Source: Arthrobacter_N sp051262515
Lineage (GTDB): Bacteria > Actinomycetota > Actinomycetes > Actinomycetales > Micrococcaceae
Assembly: GCF_051262515.1 (NCBI RefSeq)
Contig: NZ_JBIMER010000001.1
Span: 124,001-188,000 of the forward strand
Reading direction: 5' to 3'
Length of the DNA: 64,000 bases
The position numbers and the translations under genes are program-made. How positions within the stretch are numbered: the stretch's first letter is position 1; each line of letters starts with the position of its first letter. Positions 41,427-49,456 of the stretch are shown here, piece after piece. The notes beneath the pieces were generated by a model that saw only the letters and a list, made by a program, of their open reading frames with translations, had not been told where the DNA came from and searched no databases.

Positions 41427-42029
41427 GTGACATCGCATGAGGAGGACGGCGGCACCGACCCCGTCCCGACGCTGAACATCGCCAACGTGCTCACCACGCT
41501 GCGCATCGTCATGGTCCCGTTCTTCGCGTGGGCGCTGCTGGCGGACGACTCCGGGTACGGCGTCCTGCGTTGGGTCGCCGTGGCGGTCTTCGCGGCGGCG
41601 ATCTACACGGACAAGCTCGACGGCGACCTGGCCCGCAGCCGGGGCCTGATCACCAACTTCGGCAAGATCGCCGACCCGATCGCGGACAAGCTCCTGCTCG
41701 GCTCGGCTCTGGTGCTGCTGTCGCTGCTCGGGGAACTGCCCTGGTGGATCACCGTCGTCATCCTCGTTCGTGAACTGGGGATCACGTTGCTGCGTTTCGC
41801 GGTGATCCGATACGGGGTCATGCCGGCGTCGCGCGGGGGCAAGCTGAAGACGGTGACGCAGTCCCTGGCCGTGTTCCTGTACCTGCTGCCGGTGACACAC
41901 ACCGTGGGATGGCTGGAGGTCGTCGCGCTCGCGGTGATGCTGCTTGCCGTGGCCATCACGCTCTACACGGGAATCGACTATGTGTTCCAGGCCGCCCGCC
42001 TGCGCGCGGCCGCGCGGCGGGGCAAGTAG
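41427..42029 (+). CDS. pgsA: CDP-diacylglycerol--glycerol-3-phosphate phosphatidyltransferase
   Basis: A 200-residue CDP-alcohol phosphatidyltransferase with five to six membrane helices, making phosphatidylglycerol phosphate. The family motif D-x2-DG-x2-AR-x8-G-x3-D-x3-D is seen in DKLDGDLARSRGL followed by GKIADPIADK. N terminus NIANVLTTLRIVMVPFFAW is typical. Next to cinA and clgR as in many actinobacteria. Other CDP-alcohol transferases are possible, but the context favours PgsA. Confidence 0.93.
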   Translation: MTSHEEDGGTDPVPTLNIANVLTTLRIVMVPFFAWALLADDSGYGVLRWVAVAVFAAAIYTDKLDGDLARSRGLITNFGKIADPIADKLLLGSALVLLSLLGELPWWITVVILVRELGITLLRFAVIRYGVMPASRGGKLKTVTQSLAVFLYLLPVTHTVGWLEVVALAVMLLAVAITLYTGIDYVFQAARLRAAARRGK

Positions 42030-42575
42030 GTGGCCGAGCGCACGCCGGAGGCGACCGGCGCCACGAGCTGCTGGCCGCTGCCCGAGCCCGCCGCAGCCGG
42101 ACTGCCCATGGCGCGGGAGGTGGTCGAGGCCGCCGTCGGACGCTCCGTGACAGTGGCAACCGCGGAATCCCTCACCGCCGGACTCGTGTCCGCGGCGCTG
42201 GCGGACATCGCCGGATCCTCCGCAGTCCTGCGCGGCGGCGTCGTCGCTTACCACAACGACGTCAAGTCGGGGCTCCTCGGTGTGGACCCCGATCTGTTGG
42301 AACGGGTCGGCTCGGTCGACGGCGAGGTCGCCGCGCGGATGGCCGTCGGCGCGCGCAGTGCCTGCGGGGCGGACTTCGCGGTCTCCACCACCGGCGTTGC
42401 CGGCCCCGCGGCCCACGACGGCAAAGACGTCGGCACTGTTTTCATCGGATATGCGGGACCGGACGGAACGGGGTTCGAGGCATTCCGGTTCGAGGGCGAC
42501 CGCCAGCGAATCCGGGTGCAGTCGAGGGACGCCGCACTGCGGAAACTCCGAGAACTAGCCTTCGGCAAAGATTAA
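42030..42575 (+). CDS. cinA: CinA-like nicotinamide-nucleotide amidase domain protein
   Basis: A 181-residue stand-alone CinA C-terminal domain, which hydrolyses NMN to nicotinic acid mononucleotide in NAD recycling. It has VATAESLTAGLVSAALADI, SSAVLRGGVVAYHNDVKSGLLG and STTGVAGPAAHDGKDVGTVFIG. The N-terminal MocF/ADP-ribose pyrophosphatase domain of long CinA is absent, as is usual in this phylum. GTG 42030 follows the pgsA stop with no gap. Confidence 0.94.
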   Translation: MAERTPEATGATSCWPLPEPAAAGLPMAREVVEAAVGRSVTVATAESLTAGLVSAALADIAGSSAVLRGGVVAYHNDVKSGLLGVDPDLLERVGSVDGEVAARMAVGARSACGADFAVSTTGVAGPAAHDGKDVGTVFIGYAGPDGTGFEAFRFEGDRQRIRVQSRDAALRKLRELAFGKD

Positions 42576-42746
42576 GCCACAACGCGGTCGTATCACTGGC
42601 AGGCGTGGTCCCCGAATGGATAGGGTGGTCTCCCGGGAACAAAACGTGGCCCCCGGTAGTTGGAAAAAGCATCGGGGAACGCACGAGGCGCCACCCGATC
42701 CGACCGTCAAGCCGGCGCAAGGACCCAAAGGAGTAAGGCAATACAC

Positions 42747-43178
42747 ATGGTCAAGCAACCCGTAACCGTGAACGGTGTCGTCCGTTGGCGGGATGTGGGA
42801 CTGACAGAAGATGCCCGTCGCGACCAGAAGGAGCCCAAGATGGTAGTCCTACGCCACGAAATTGGCGACGTCCTCCGGGACGTTCGTCAGCGTCAGGGCC
42901 GTACCCTGCGCGAAGTGTCACACAACGCCCGCGTTTCCCTGGGCTACCTTTCGGAGGTCGAACGCGGCCAGAAGGAAGCATCCTCCGAACTTCTCTCGTC
43001 CATTTGCGGTGCCTTGGATGTCCCGCTTTCCCTGATGCTCCGCCAGGTAAGCGACCGCGTCGCGCTGGCCGAGGGCGTAGAGATTCCCGACACCGTCCCT
43101 GTCGAGCTGTCGAGCGAGTTCGGGTCCATGCCCGAGGAATGGCCGGACCGCCTGAAGGGGATGGCCTCCAGCCGCTAG
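42747..43178 (+). CDS. clgR: XRE-family transcriptional regulator, ClgR-like
   Basis: A 143-residue DNA-binding protein with a helix-turn-helix: DVLRDVRQRQGRTLREVSHNARVSLGYLSEVERGQKEASSELL spans the HTH (read in pieces). The match to ClgR, which activates clp protease and some DNA-repair genes, is strong in sequence pattern and in position downstream of pgsA-cinA. ATG 42747 (MVKQPVTVNGVVRW) is preferred; AAGGAG lies 13 nt upstream. The 171-bp gap from cinA probably holds its promoter (TAGGGT at about 42620) but I see no clear operator. Confidence 0.92.
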   Translation: MVKQPVTVNGVVRWRDVGLTEDARRDQKEPKMVVLRHEIGDVLRDVRQRQGRTLREVSHNARVSLGYLSEVERGQKEASSELLSSICGALDVPLSLMLRQVSDRVALAEGVEIPDTVPVELSSEFGSMPEEWPDRLKGMASSR

Positions 43179-43225
43179 GCGCGCCACTCGCGGCCATACT
43201 GCCCAGGCCGCGCGGCAGCAACGCG

Positions 43226-43251
43226 AAAGGGACCCGGAAACGGGTCCCTTT
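43226..43251. terminator. Hairpin terminator after clgR
   Basis: A perfect 11-bp stem (AAAGGGACCCG / CGGGTCCCTTT) closed by a GAAA tetraloop, between clgR and the convergent MarR gene. The plus-strand arm ends in TTT. A second stem (CGTAGCG / CGCTACG) at 43260–43284 may serve the minus strand. Confidence 0.75.
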
Positions 43252-43297
43252 CCGTATCCCGTAGCGGATACGCGGTTCGCTACGGTTCCTGCGAGAG

Positions 43298-43774
43298 CTA
43301 CATCGGGTCGTTCCGGTAGGAATGGTTCAGCCGCGTCAGCAACGCAGCCAGGGACGACAGGTCGTCGACCGGCCAATCGGCGAGCAAGTCGTGGAACACA
43401 TGGCGTCGTGCGGTCTGGGCGGCGGAGAGCTGCCGCGCGCCCTCCTCGGTGAGGCTGATGGTCTGAGCGCGTCCATCCAGCGGGTCGGCGGTCTTGCGCA
43501 CGATGCCCAGGGATTCGAGCAGGGTCACCTGACGGCTGACCGACGGCTTTCCGACACCGATCTCCGCCGCCAGATCCGTGAGGCGGAGGCTGCCCTTGCG
43601 CTGTAGGGCGGCGAGAAGTCCGTAGGCTCCGGGTTCCATGTCCGGATGGACCTGGCGGGCCACCTTGTTGCCGTTGGCGCGGGCCCGCCGCCAGAGGAAA
43701 CTCAACTGCTCCTCCATGTCGTGGATGGCCTGGTCGCGGTCTCCGGCGAAGGCCGGGGCATCGTGGTGCGTCAT
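43298..43774 (-). CDS. MarR-family transcriptional regulator
   Basis: A 158-residue winged-helix regulator. It has AYGLLAALQRKGSLRLTDLA, then the recognition helix VGKPSVSRQVTLLESLG and the wing RKTADPLDGRAQTISLTEEGA. The ligand and targets are unknown. The start ATG 43774 (MTHHDAPAFAG) is chosen because TATCAT lies 7 nt upstream; longer in-frame starts (43783, 43831) exist. It is divergent from DUF3046, sharing a 59-bp region. Confidence 0.9.
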   Translation of the reverse strand: MTHHDAPAFAGDRDQAIHDMEEQLSFLWRRARANGNKVARQVHPDMEPGAYGLLAALQRKGSLRLTDLAAEIGVGKPSVSRQVTLLESLGIVRKTADPLDGRAQTISLTEEGARQLSAAQTARRHVFHDLLADWPVDDLSSLAALLTRLNHSYRNDPM

Positions 43775-43781
43775 GACCACC

Positions 43782-43787
43782 ATGATA
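43782..43787 (-). promoter_or_regulatory. Leaderless-type -10 element for the marR-like gene (TATCAT)
   Basis: On the minus strand TATCAT is followed by 7 nt (GGTGGTC) and ATG 43774. The spacer GGTGG could also act as a weak Shine-Dalgarno if the transcript starts earlier. Confidence 0.5.
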
Positions 43788-43821
43788 GGTGGCGGTCCCC
43801 GGCGCGGTGGCGTGCGCGTGG

Positions 43822-43827
43822 GACAAT
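43822..43827 (+). promoter_or_regulatory. Possible leaderless -10 element (GACAAT)
   Basis: GACAAT, 6 nt (TCAAGG), then GTG 43834 of the DUF3046 gene; the first base deviates from TANNNT. Confidence 0.35.
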
Positions 43828-43833
43828 TCAAGG

Positions 43834-44055
43834 GTGAGACTCAGTGATTTCTGGCGTTTGATGGAGGACGAGTTCGGCTCCGCGTACGCCCGCGTGTTGG
43901 CGGGCGATCTGGTTTTGGCGGAACTGGGTGGCCGCACGGCGCAGGAGGCCCTTTCCGCCGGGGCGCACCCCCGCGCCGTGTGGCTCGCCGTCTGCGAGAT
44001 GCAAGACGTGCCGCCGGTGCGGCGCCTCGGAATCGACAGGATGCCCAAGGACTGA
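43834..44055 (+). CDS. DUF3046 protein
   Basis: A 73-residue protein of the actinobacterial DUF3046 family, with MRLSDFWRLMEDEFGSAYA, ELGGRTAQEALSAG and the end WLAVCEMQDVPPVRR. It almost always lies just before recA. Function unknown; an SOS or RecA-related role is only suggested by position. Start GTG 43834 gives the conserved N terminus. A palindromic hairpin and an SOS box separate it from recA. Confidence 0.88.
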   Translation: MRLSDFWRLMEDEFGSAYARVLAGDLVLAELGGRTAQEALSAGAHPRAVWLAVCEMQDVPPVRRLGIDRMPKD

Positions 44056-44084
44056 AAGTGGCACGGACACGCCGGGAAGATGAA

Positions 44085-44100
44085 TCGAATATCTGTTCGG
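44085..44100 (+). promoter_or_regulatory. LexA-binding (SOS) box before recA
   Basis: TCGAATATCTGTTCGG matches the Gram-positive/actinobacterial SOS box TCGAAC-N4-GTTCGA at 10 of 12 defined positions. It lies 155 bp upstream of recA and 30 bp after the DUF3046 gene. LexA (encoded at 53.8 kb) would bind here and repress recA until DNA damage. Confidence 0.7.
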
Positions 44101-44131
44101 ATAACGATAGGCTCCTCACAGAGATGAAATA

Positions 44132-44148
44132 CGGGGCCAACGGCCCCG
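44132..44148 (+). terminator. Small hairpin between DUF3046 and recA
   Basis: CGGGGCC-AAC-GGCCCCG, a perfect 7-bp stem with a 3-nt loop, lies between the SOS box and recA. It has no U-tract, so it may be an mRNA leader hairpin instead of a terminator. Confidence 0.35.
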
Positions 44149-44255
44149 ACCGTCCACAACCGACGCATCCCGGGCCAAAATGTCCGGGCCGGCACATAGC
44201 GTGGTTAAAGGACGAACAACGGGCCGGAAGGCCATGAGACAACCGAGGTGGGCAA

Positions 44256-45302
44256 ATGGCCGCAATGGACCGCGAGAAGGCGCTCGACGCAGCGCTGGCG
44301 CAAATCGACAAGCAATTCGGCAAGGGTTCCGTGATGCGTTTGGGCGATGACACCCGCGCCAAGATAGAGGTGATCCCCACGGGTTCGATCGCCCTGGACA
44401 TCGCGCTCGGCATTGGCGGTCTTCCCCGCGGCCGCGTCGTGGAAATCTACGGTCCGGAGTCCTCGGGTAAGACCACCGTCGCATTGCACGCCGTGGCCAA
44501 CGCCCAGAAGAACGGCGGCATCGCCGCGTTCATCGACGCCGAGCACGCGCTGGACCCCGAATACGCGAAGAAGCTCGGCGTGGATACGGACGCGCTCCTG
44601 GTCTCGCAGCCCGACACGGGCGAGCAGGCCCTGGAGATCATGGACATGCTGATCGGATCCGGGTCGCTGGACGTCATCGTCATCGACTCGGTCGCCGCGC
44701 TGGTTCCGCGCGCCGAGATCGAGGGCGACATGGGAGACAGCCACGTCGGTCTGCAGGCGCGCCTGATGAGCCAGGCGCTCCGGAAGATCACAGGTCGCCT
44801 GAGCCAGACGAAGACCACGGCCATCTTCATCAACCAGCTACGTGAAAAGATCGGCGTCTTCTTCGGCAGCCCGGAGACGACGACGGGCGGCAAGGCACTG
44901 AAGTTCTACGCGTCGGTTCGCATCGACGTCCGCCGCATCGAGACACTGAAGGAAGGCACCAACGCGGTGGCCAACCGGACCCGCGCCAAGATCGTCAAGA
45001 ACAAGATGGCCCCGCCGTTCAAGCAGGCCGAGTTCGACATCGTCTACGGGCACGGCATTTCCCGCGAGGGCGGTCTGATCGACATGGGTGTCGAGGAGGG
45101 CTTCGTGAAGAAGTCCGGCGCGTGGTTCACCTACGACGGGGACCAGTTGGGACAGGGCAAGGAAAACGCGCGCAGGTTCCTCACCGACAACCCAGACCTG
45201 GCCAACGAATTGGAGCGCCGGATCAAGGAGAAGCTTGGCATCGGCGCACCGGTCGAGGCCGATGTCAAGGATCCGAAGCTGAAGGCAGTCTCGGACTCGT
45301 AG
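44256..45302 (+). CDS. recA: Recombinase RecA
   Basis: A 348-residue RecA that forms filaments on single-stranded DNA, performs strand exchange and triggers LexA self-cleavage. Walker A GPESSGKT is at residues 66–73, Walker B in LDVIVIDSVAALVPR; loops LQARLMSQALRK and INQLREKIGVFFGSPETTTGG follow. No intein interrupts it. ATG 44256 has GAGGTGGG upstream. recX follows after 2 bp. Confidence 0.98.
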   Translation: MAAMDREKALDAALAQIDKQFGKGSVMRLGDDTRAKIEVIPTGSIALDIALGIGGLPRGRVVEIYGPESSGKTTVALHAVANAQKNGGIAAFIDAEHALDPEYAKKLGVDTDALLVSQPDTGEQALEIMDMLIGSGSLDVIVIDSVAALVPRAEIEGDMGDSHVGLQARLMSQALRKITGRLSQTKTTAIFINQLREKIGVFFGSPETTTGGKALKFYASVRIDVRRIETLKEGTNAVANRTRAKIVKNKMAPPFKQAEFDIVYGHGISREGGLIDMGVEEGFVKKSGAWFTYDGDQLGQGKENARRFLTDNPDLANELERRIKEKLGIGAPVEADVKDPKLKAVSDS

Positions 45303-45304
45303 CC

Positions 45305-45928
45305 ATGGTGCGGACACCGGACTGGAGCGGCCTGACCGGCTCCGGAGACGACGCCGGCGGGCAGCGCTCGCCTTCCACCGACTCCTCCGATGCGTCGCCC
45401 GGGGCCGCAAGCGTCTCGAAGCGTCGGTCCAATGGGCGGGACGCGGGGGACGCCGATCCGGAAGCCGCCGCACGCGCCATCGTGCTGCGGCAGTTGACCG
45501 GCTCGGCGAAGAGCCGCAGGCAGCTCGAGGAGAAACTCGCGCGGCGGGACATCCCCGCCGCCGCCGCCGGCGCGGTGCTGGACCGGTTCGAGGAGCTGCA
45601 GCTGGTCGACGACGAGGCTTTCGCGCAGGCGTGGGTACGGAGCCGCGCGCACTCCCGTGGCCTAGCCGCCAGCGCGCTCCGCAGGGAATTGCGCGAAAAG
45701 GGCATCGCTCCGGAATTAGCGGACCGGGCGCTTGAGCAACTCACCGTCGAAGACGAGTTGGCGTCCGCGCGGGACCTGGCCCAACGTAAGCTGCGTTCCG
45801 TGCCGCCCTCGGCGGACCGCGACAAGGCAGTGCGGCGCATCGTGGGGATGCTCGGCCGCAAGGGATACGGCCCATCGATGGCCTTCCGAGTAGCCAACGA
45901 GGCGTGGGACGAGCACGGCGGCTCCTAG
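45305..45928 (+). CDS. recX: Regulatory protein RecX
   Basis: A 207-residue inhibitor of RecA filaments. An N-terminal low-complexity stretch (about 60 residues) precedes three RecX helical repeats: AIVLRQLTGSAKSRRQLEEKL, DRFEELQLVDDEAFAQAWV and RGLAASALRRELREKGI. ATG 45305 is 2 bp after the recA stop, so they share a message and the SOS control. Confidence 0.94.
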   Translation: MVRTPDWSGLTGSGDDAGGQRSPSTDSSDASPGAASVSKRRSNGRDAGDADPEAAARAIVLRQLTGSAKSRRQLEEKLARRDIPAAAAGAVLDRFEELQLVDDEAFAQAWVRSRAHSRGLAASALRRELREKGIAPELADRALEQLTVEDELASARDLAQRKLRSVPPSADRDKAVRRIVGMLGRKGYGPSMAFRVANEAWDEHGGS

Positions 45929-45988
45929 ACGATGTCCACGGGGTCTGTTCGCGGCCGGTGACGGTCCGGACGCTGCCTCCGGGTTCGG

Positions 45989-45994
45989 TACCCT
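45989..45994 (+). promoter_or_regulatory. Leaderless-type -10 element for miaB (TACCCT)
   Basis: TACCCT, 6 nt (TGAACG), then GTG 46001; no Shine-Dalgarno is present. Confidence 0.5.
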
Positions 45995-46000
45995 TGAACG

Positions 46001-47527
46001 GTGAGTCTCACCATCCCCAGTCCCCAGATCCAGGCTAGCGGCGACGCCGGGCGCACCTATGAGGTGCGCACTTTCGGCTGCCAGATGAACGTCCACGATT
46101 CCGAGCGTCTCGCCGGGCTCCTGGAGACCTCGGGTCTTGTACCGGCCGAGGAGGGACACGGCGTGGCCGACGTCATCGTCTTCAACACCTGCGCGGTGCG
46201 CGAAAACGCGGACAACAAGCTTTACGGCAACCTCGGCCGCTTGGCTCCCATCAAGGGGCGCCGACCGGGGATGCAGATCGCCGTGGGGGGGTGTCTGGCC
46301 CAAAAGGACCGGGAAACAATCCTCGAGAAAGCTCCGTGGGTCGACGTCGTGTTCGGCACCCACAATGTCGGGTCGTTGCCGGCCCTGCTCGAGCGGGCGC
46401 GGCACAACAACGAGGCTCAGCTGGAGATCCTGGAGTCGCTCGACGTCTTCCCTTCCACCCTGCCCACCAAGCGCGATTCCGTGTATTCCGGCTGGGTGTC
46501 GATCTCGGTCGGCTGCAACAACACCTGCACGTTCTGCATCGTCCCCAGCCTGCGCGGCAAGGAGCGCGACCGGCGGCCCGGGGACATCCTGGCTGAGGTG
46601 GAGGCGCTCGTTGCCGACGGCGCCATCGAGGTCACCCTCCTCGGACAGAACGTGAACTCGTACGGTGTCGAGTTCGGGGACCGTCTGGCTTTCGGCAAGC
46701 TCCTGCGGGCCTGCGGAAACATCCCCGGGCTGGAGCGCGTGCGGTTCACCAGCCCGCACCCGGCGGCCTTCACCGACGACGTGATAGAGGCGATGGCCGA
46801 TACCCCGAACGTGATGCCCCAGCTGCACATGCCGCTGCAGTCGGGGTCCGACAAGGTACTCAAGGACATGCGGCGTTCCTACAGATCCACGAAATTCCTC
46901 GGTATCCTCGACCGGGTCCGGGAGCGTATCCCGCACGCCGCCATCACGACGGACATCATCGTCGGCTTCCCGGGCGAGACCGAGGAGGATTTCCAGGCCA
47001 CGCTCGACGTCGTCGAACGTTCTCGGTTCGCCAGCGCATTCACCTTCCAGTACTCCAAACGTCCCGGTACCCCCGCGGCCGAACTGCCGGACCAGCTACC
47101 CAAGTCGGTCGTCCAGGAGCGGTACGAACGACTCACGGCCCTCCAGGACCGCATCTGCGCGGAGGAGAACTCCCTGCAGGTCGGCCGCCGCGTCGAGATC
47201 ATGGTCACGGCGCAGGCCGGCCGGAAGTCGAATGAAACCCACCGTTTGTCGGGGCGCTCGCGCGACCAGCGTCTCGTGCACTTCACCGTTCCAGAGGGTG
47301 CCGAACATCCACGGCCCGGCGATCTCGTGACGGTCCCGGTCACCTCCGCCGCCTCCTTCCACCTGATCGCGGATCCCGGGGAGCCAGCGGAGTACCAGCT
47401 TCGGCGGTCGCGGGCAGGCGACGCGTGGGACAGGGCACAGGCCGAGACGTGCGGCGTACCGGCGGTGGGTGGCACCGGAGGTGGCGGCGTCAGCCTGGGC
47501 ATGCCGGTGCTGCCGCCGCGCGCCTAA
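46001..47527 (+). CDS. miaB: tRNA-2-methylthio-N6-dimethylallyladenosine synthase MiaB
   Basis: A 508-residue radical SAM methylthiotransferase that modifies A37 of tRNAs after MiaA. The N-terminal cluster Cys are 27 (FGCQMNVHDSE), 64 (FNTCAVRE) and 98 (GGCLAQ); the radical SAM Cys are 172, 176 and 179 (GCNNTCTFCIVP). The TRAM domain is near 385–450 (QVGRRVEIMVTAQAG). A Gly-rich tail of about 60 residues ends the protein. miaA begins 1 nt after the stop, so substrate-making and -using enzymes are co-expressed. Confidence 0.97.
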   Translation: MSLTIPSPQIQASGDAGRTYEVRTFGCQMNVHDSERLAGLLETSGLVPAEEGHGVADVIVFNTCAVRENADNKLYGNLGRLAPIKGRRPGMQIAVGGCLAQKDRETILEKAPWVDVVFGTHNVGSLPALLERARHNNEAQLEILESLDVFPSTLPTKRDSVYSGWVSISVGCNNTCTFCIVPSLRGKERDRRPGDILAEVEALVADGAIEVTLLGQNVNSYGVEFGDRLAFGKLLRACGNIPGLERVRFTSPHPAAFTDDVIEAMADTPNVMPQLHMPLQSGSDKVLKDMRRSYRSTKFLGILDRVRERIPHAAITTDIIVGFPGETEEDFQATLDVVERSRFASAFTFQYSKRPGTPAAELPDQLPKSVVQERYERLTALQDRICAEENSLQVGRRVEIMVTAQAGRKSNETHRLSGRSRDQRLVHFTVPEGAEHPRPGDLVTVPVTSAASFHLIADPGEPAEYQLRRSRAGDAWDRAQAETCGVPAVGGTGGGGVSLGMPVLPPRA

Positions 47528-47528
47528 C

Positions 47529-48443
47529 GTGGCTTCTGCCGCGAGGCGACCGGTGGTGGCCATCGTGGGTCCCACCGGCACCGGAAAATCGGACCTCGCG
47601 ATCGAGCTCGCCCTGCGCCTCGACGGCGAGGTGGTCAATGGCGACGCGTTGCAGTTCTACCGGGGCATGGACATCGGCACGGCCAAGGTGGCCCCGGAGG
47701 AACGCCGCGGGGTCACGCACCATCTGCTGGACATCCTCGATGTCCGGGAGGAGGCGAGCGTCGCGCGGTTCCAGGCCCAGGCCAGGGCCGCGTTCGACGA
47801 GATCGAGTCCCGCGGACGCGTTCCGATCCTCGTCGGCGGCTCCGGACTCTATGTCCGCGCCGCGCTGGACGTGCTTGAGTTTCCCCCGACCGATGCCCGG
47901 GTCCGCCGCCGCATCGAAGAGGAAGGGGCCGCATACGGCGTCGGGGCCCTTCTTGTGCGCCTACGGGATGTCGATCCGGCGTCGGCCGAGCGTCTGACCG
48001 ACGCCCGGCGGATCGTTCGGGCATTGGAGGTCCATGAACTCACGGGAAGGACGTTCGGATCGTTCATGCCGGACCGGACGTATTCCCGACCAGCCGTCCA
48101 GCTGGCCTTGGATTTGGAACGGCCCCGCCTGCACGAACGGCTGCGGGAGCGTGTGCAGGCCATGGTAACCAAGGGACTTTTGGACGAAGTGCGCGACCTC
48201 GACGGCAGGGGGCTGCGCACCGGCAAGACTGCCTGTCGCGCCATCGGCTACGCGCAGTTCCTCGACGTGGTCGACGGGTTGGCAACCGTTGACGAGGCAG
48301 CCGATCGAACTGTCGTTGCCACGCGTCAATTCGCCCGACGGCAGGTCACGTGGTTCCGCGCCGACCACCGCGTGCGCTGGATGGATGCCGCCGATCCCGG
48401 GTTGCTGGACGCGTCGCTGGGGATCCTGGGCGAGTCGCCGTAG
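47529..48443 (+). CDS. miaA: tRNA dimethylallyltransferase MiaA
   Basis: A 304-residue enzyme adding dimethylallyl from DMAPP (made by the MEP pathway) to A37 of tRNA. Features: VAIVGPTGTGKSDLAIELA, GEVVNGDALQFYRGMDIGTAK, HHLLDIL, ILVGGSGLYVRA and the C-terminal RRQVTWFRAD. GTG 47529 directly follows miaB and is preferred over an earlier in-frame start inside miaB (47469). Confidence 0.96.
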   Translation: MASAARRPVVAIVGPTGTGKSDLAIELALRLDGEVVNGDALQFYRGMDIGTAKVAPEERRGVTHHLLDILDVREEASVARFQAQARAAFDEIESRGRVPILVGGSGLYVRAALDVLEFPPTDARVRRRIEEEGAAYGVGALLVRLRDVDPASAERLTDARRIVRALEVHELTGRTFGSFMPDRTYSRPAVQLALDLERPRLHERLRERVQAMVTKGLLDEVRDLDGRGLRTGKTACRAIGYAQFLDVVDGLATVDEAADRTVVATRQFARRQVTWFRADHRVRWMDAADPGLLDASLGILGESP

Positions 48444-48481
48444 CACCGTTACGGCGGATTCGCCGGGGGCAAGGCGCGCAC

Positions 48482-48487
48482 TAGGCT
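48482..48487 (+). promoter_or_regulatory. -10-like element for dapF (TAGGCT)
   Basis: TAGGCT, 7 nt (TGGAGGC), then ATG 48495. The spacer contains GGAGG, so either a leaderless start or a normal Shine-Dalgarno on a longer message is possible. Confidence 0.4.
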
Positions 48488-48494
48488 TGGAGGC

Positions 48495-49430
48495 ATGAGC
48501 ACAGAGCGCGCCACGCGGAACTTCAATGAGTTGTCCGGCCTGGCCTTTTCCAAGGGGCACGGCACCGGTAACGACTTCGTCCTTGTCGCAGATCCCGGGG
48601 GTGAGCGCTTTCTGGCGCCCGAGGCGGTCGCCGCGATCTGCGACCGCCACCTGGGTATCGGCGGCGACGGGCTCATCCGCGCGGTGCGCTCCGAGTCCCT
48701 GCCCGAGGGACGCGCCCTCGTGGCGGCCGACCCGCGTGCCGAGTGGTTCATGGACTACCACAACGGGGACGGCTCGCTGTCGGAGATGTGCGGGAACGGC
48801 GTGCGCGTCTTCGTTCACTTCCTGATCGAGGAGGGCCTGGTGGCGCTGGAAGAGGGCGAGACCCTGACCATCGGGACCAGGGCCGGCGTCAAGGTGGTCG
48901 CCCGGTCGGCGGACGGCTACGCGGTGGACATGGGGCCGTGGGCGTTCGCGTCCCCAACGGAGGCCGAGGAACGGGCTCTCGACTCGGTCGTGGAGACCGA
49001 CGGACTGGACGTTGCCCGGCCGGCGTTGAGCATCAGCATGGGCAATCCGCACACGGTGGTCGCGCTGTCGGAGGCCAGCGAACTCGAACACGCGGAACTG
49101 CACCGTGCCCCGCGGGTGGACCCCGTTCCCGAGCATGGAACCAACGTCGAGTACGTGGTGCCGTCCGAGCCCCTCGTAGAACGCGGCGTCGGCCGCATCC
49201 GGATGCGGGTCCACGAGCGTGGCGTCGGGGAAACGCAGTCCTGTGGAACGGGCGCCTGCGCCGCCGTGGTGGCCACACGCCACTGGGCGGGTGGAACGTC
49301 AGCGGACCGCTGGGACGTGCAGGTGCCCGGGGGCGTGGTGGCAGTCCGGTTCATGACCGGGGTCGACGGCCGCGAACACGTGGAGCTCAGTGGGCCGGCG
49401 GCCATCGTCGCGCGGGGCACGCTCGCCTAG
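48495..49430 (+). CDS. dapF: Diaminopimelate epimerase
   Basis: Interconverts LL- and meso-diaminopimelate, the latter for lysine and, in some species, cell wall. The 311-residue enzyme has KGHGTGNDFVLV, GIGGDGLIR, the two catalytic Cys in EMCGNGVRVF (Cys99) and ETQSCGTGACAA (about 253), and SMGNPHTVV. Located after miaA as in most actinobacteria. Ends 26 bp before a convergent methyltransferase gene. Confidence 0.97.
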   Translation: MSTERATRNFNELSGLAFSKGHGTGNDFVLVADPGGERFLAPEAVAAICDRHLGIGGDGLIRAVRSESLPEGRALVAADPRAEWFMDYHNGDGSLSEMCGNGVRVFVHFLIEEGLVALEEGETLTIGTRAGVKVVARSADGYAVDMGPWAFASPTEAEERALDSVVETDGLDVARPALSISMGNPHTVVALSEASELEHAELHRAPRVDPVPEHGTNVEYVVPSEPLVERGVGRIRMRVHERGVGETQSCGTGACAAVVATRHWAGGTSADRWDVQVPGGVVAVRFMTGVDGREHVELSGPAAIVARGTLA

Positions 49431-49456
49431 TCCCGCGCGGCACCTGGGATCTGTGG

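Noticed and set aside
38505..42416. A 1303-codon open frame on the minus strand opposite ftsK-pgsA-cinA
   Set aside because: It is the mirror of well-conserved plus-strand genes in GC-rich DNA; its composition (His/Arg/Asp/Val-rich) is typical of a shadow frame and it has no recognisable domain.
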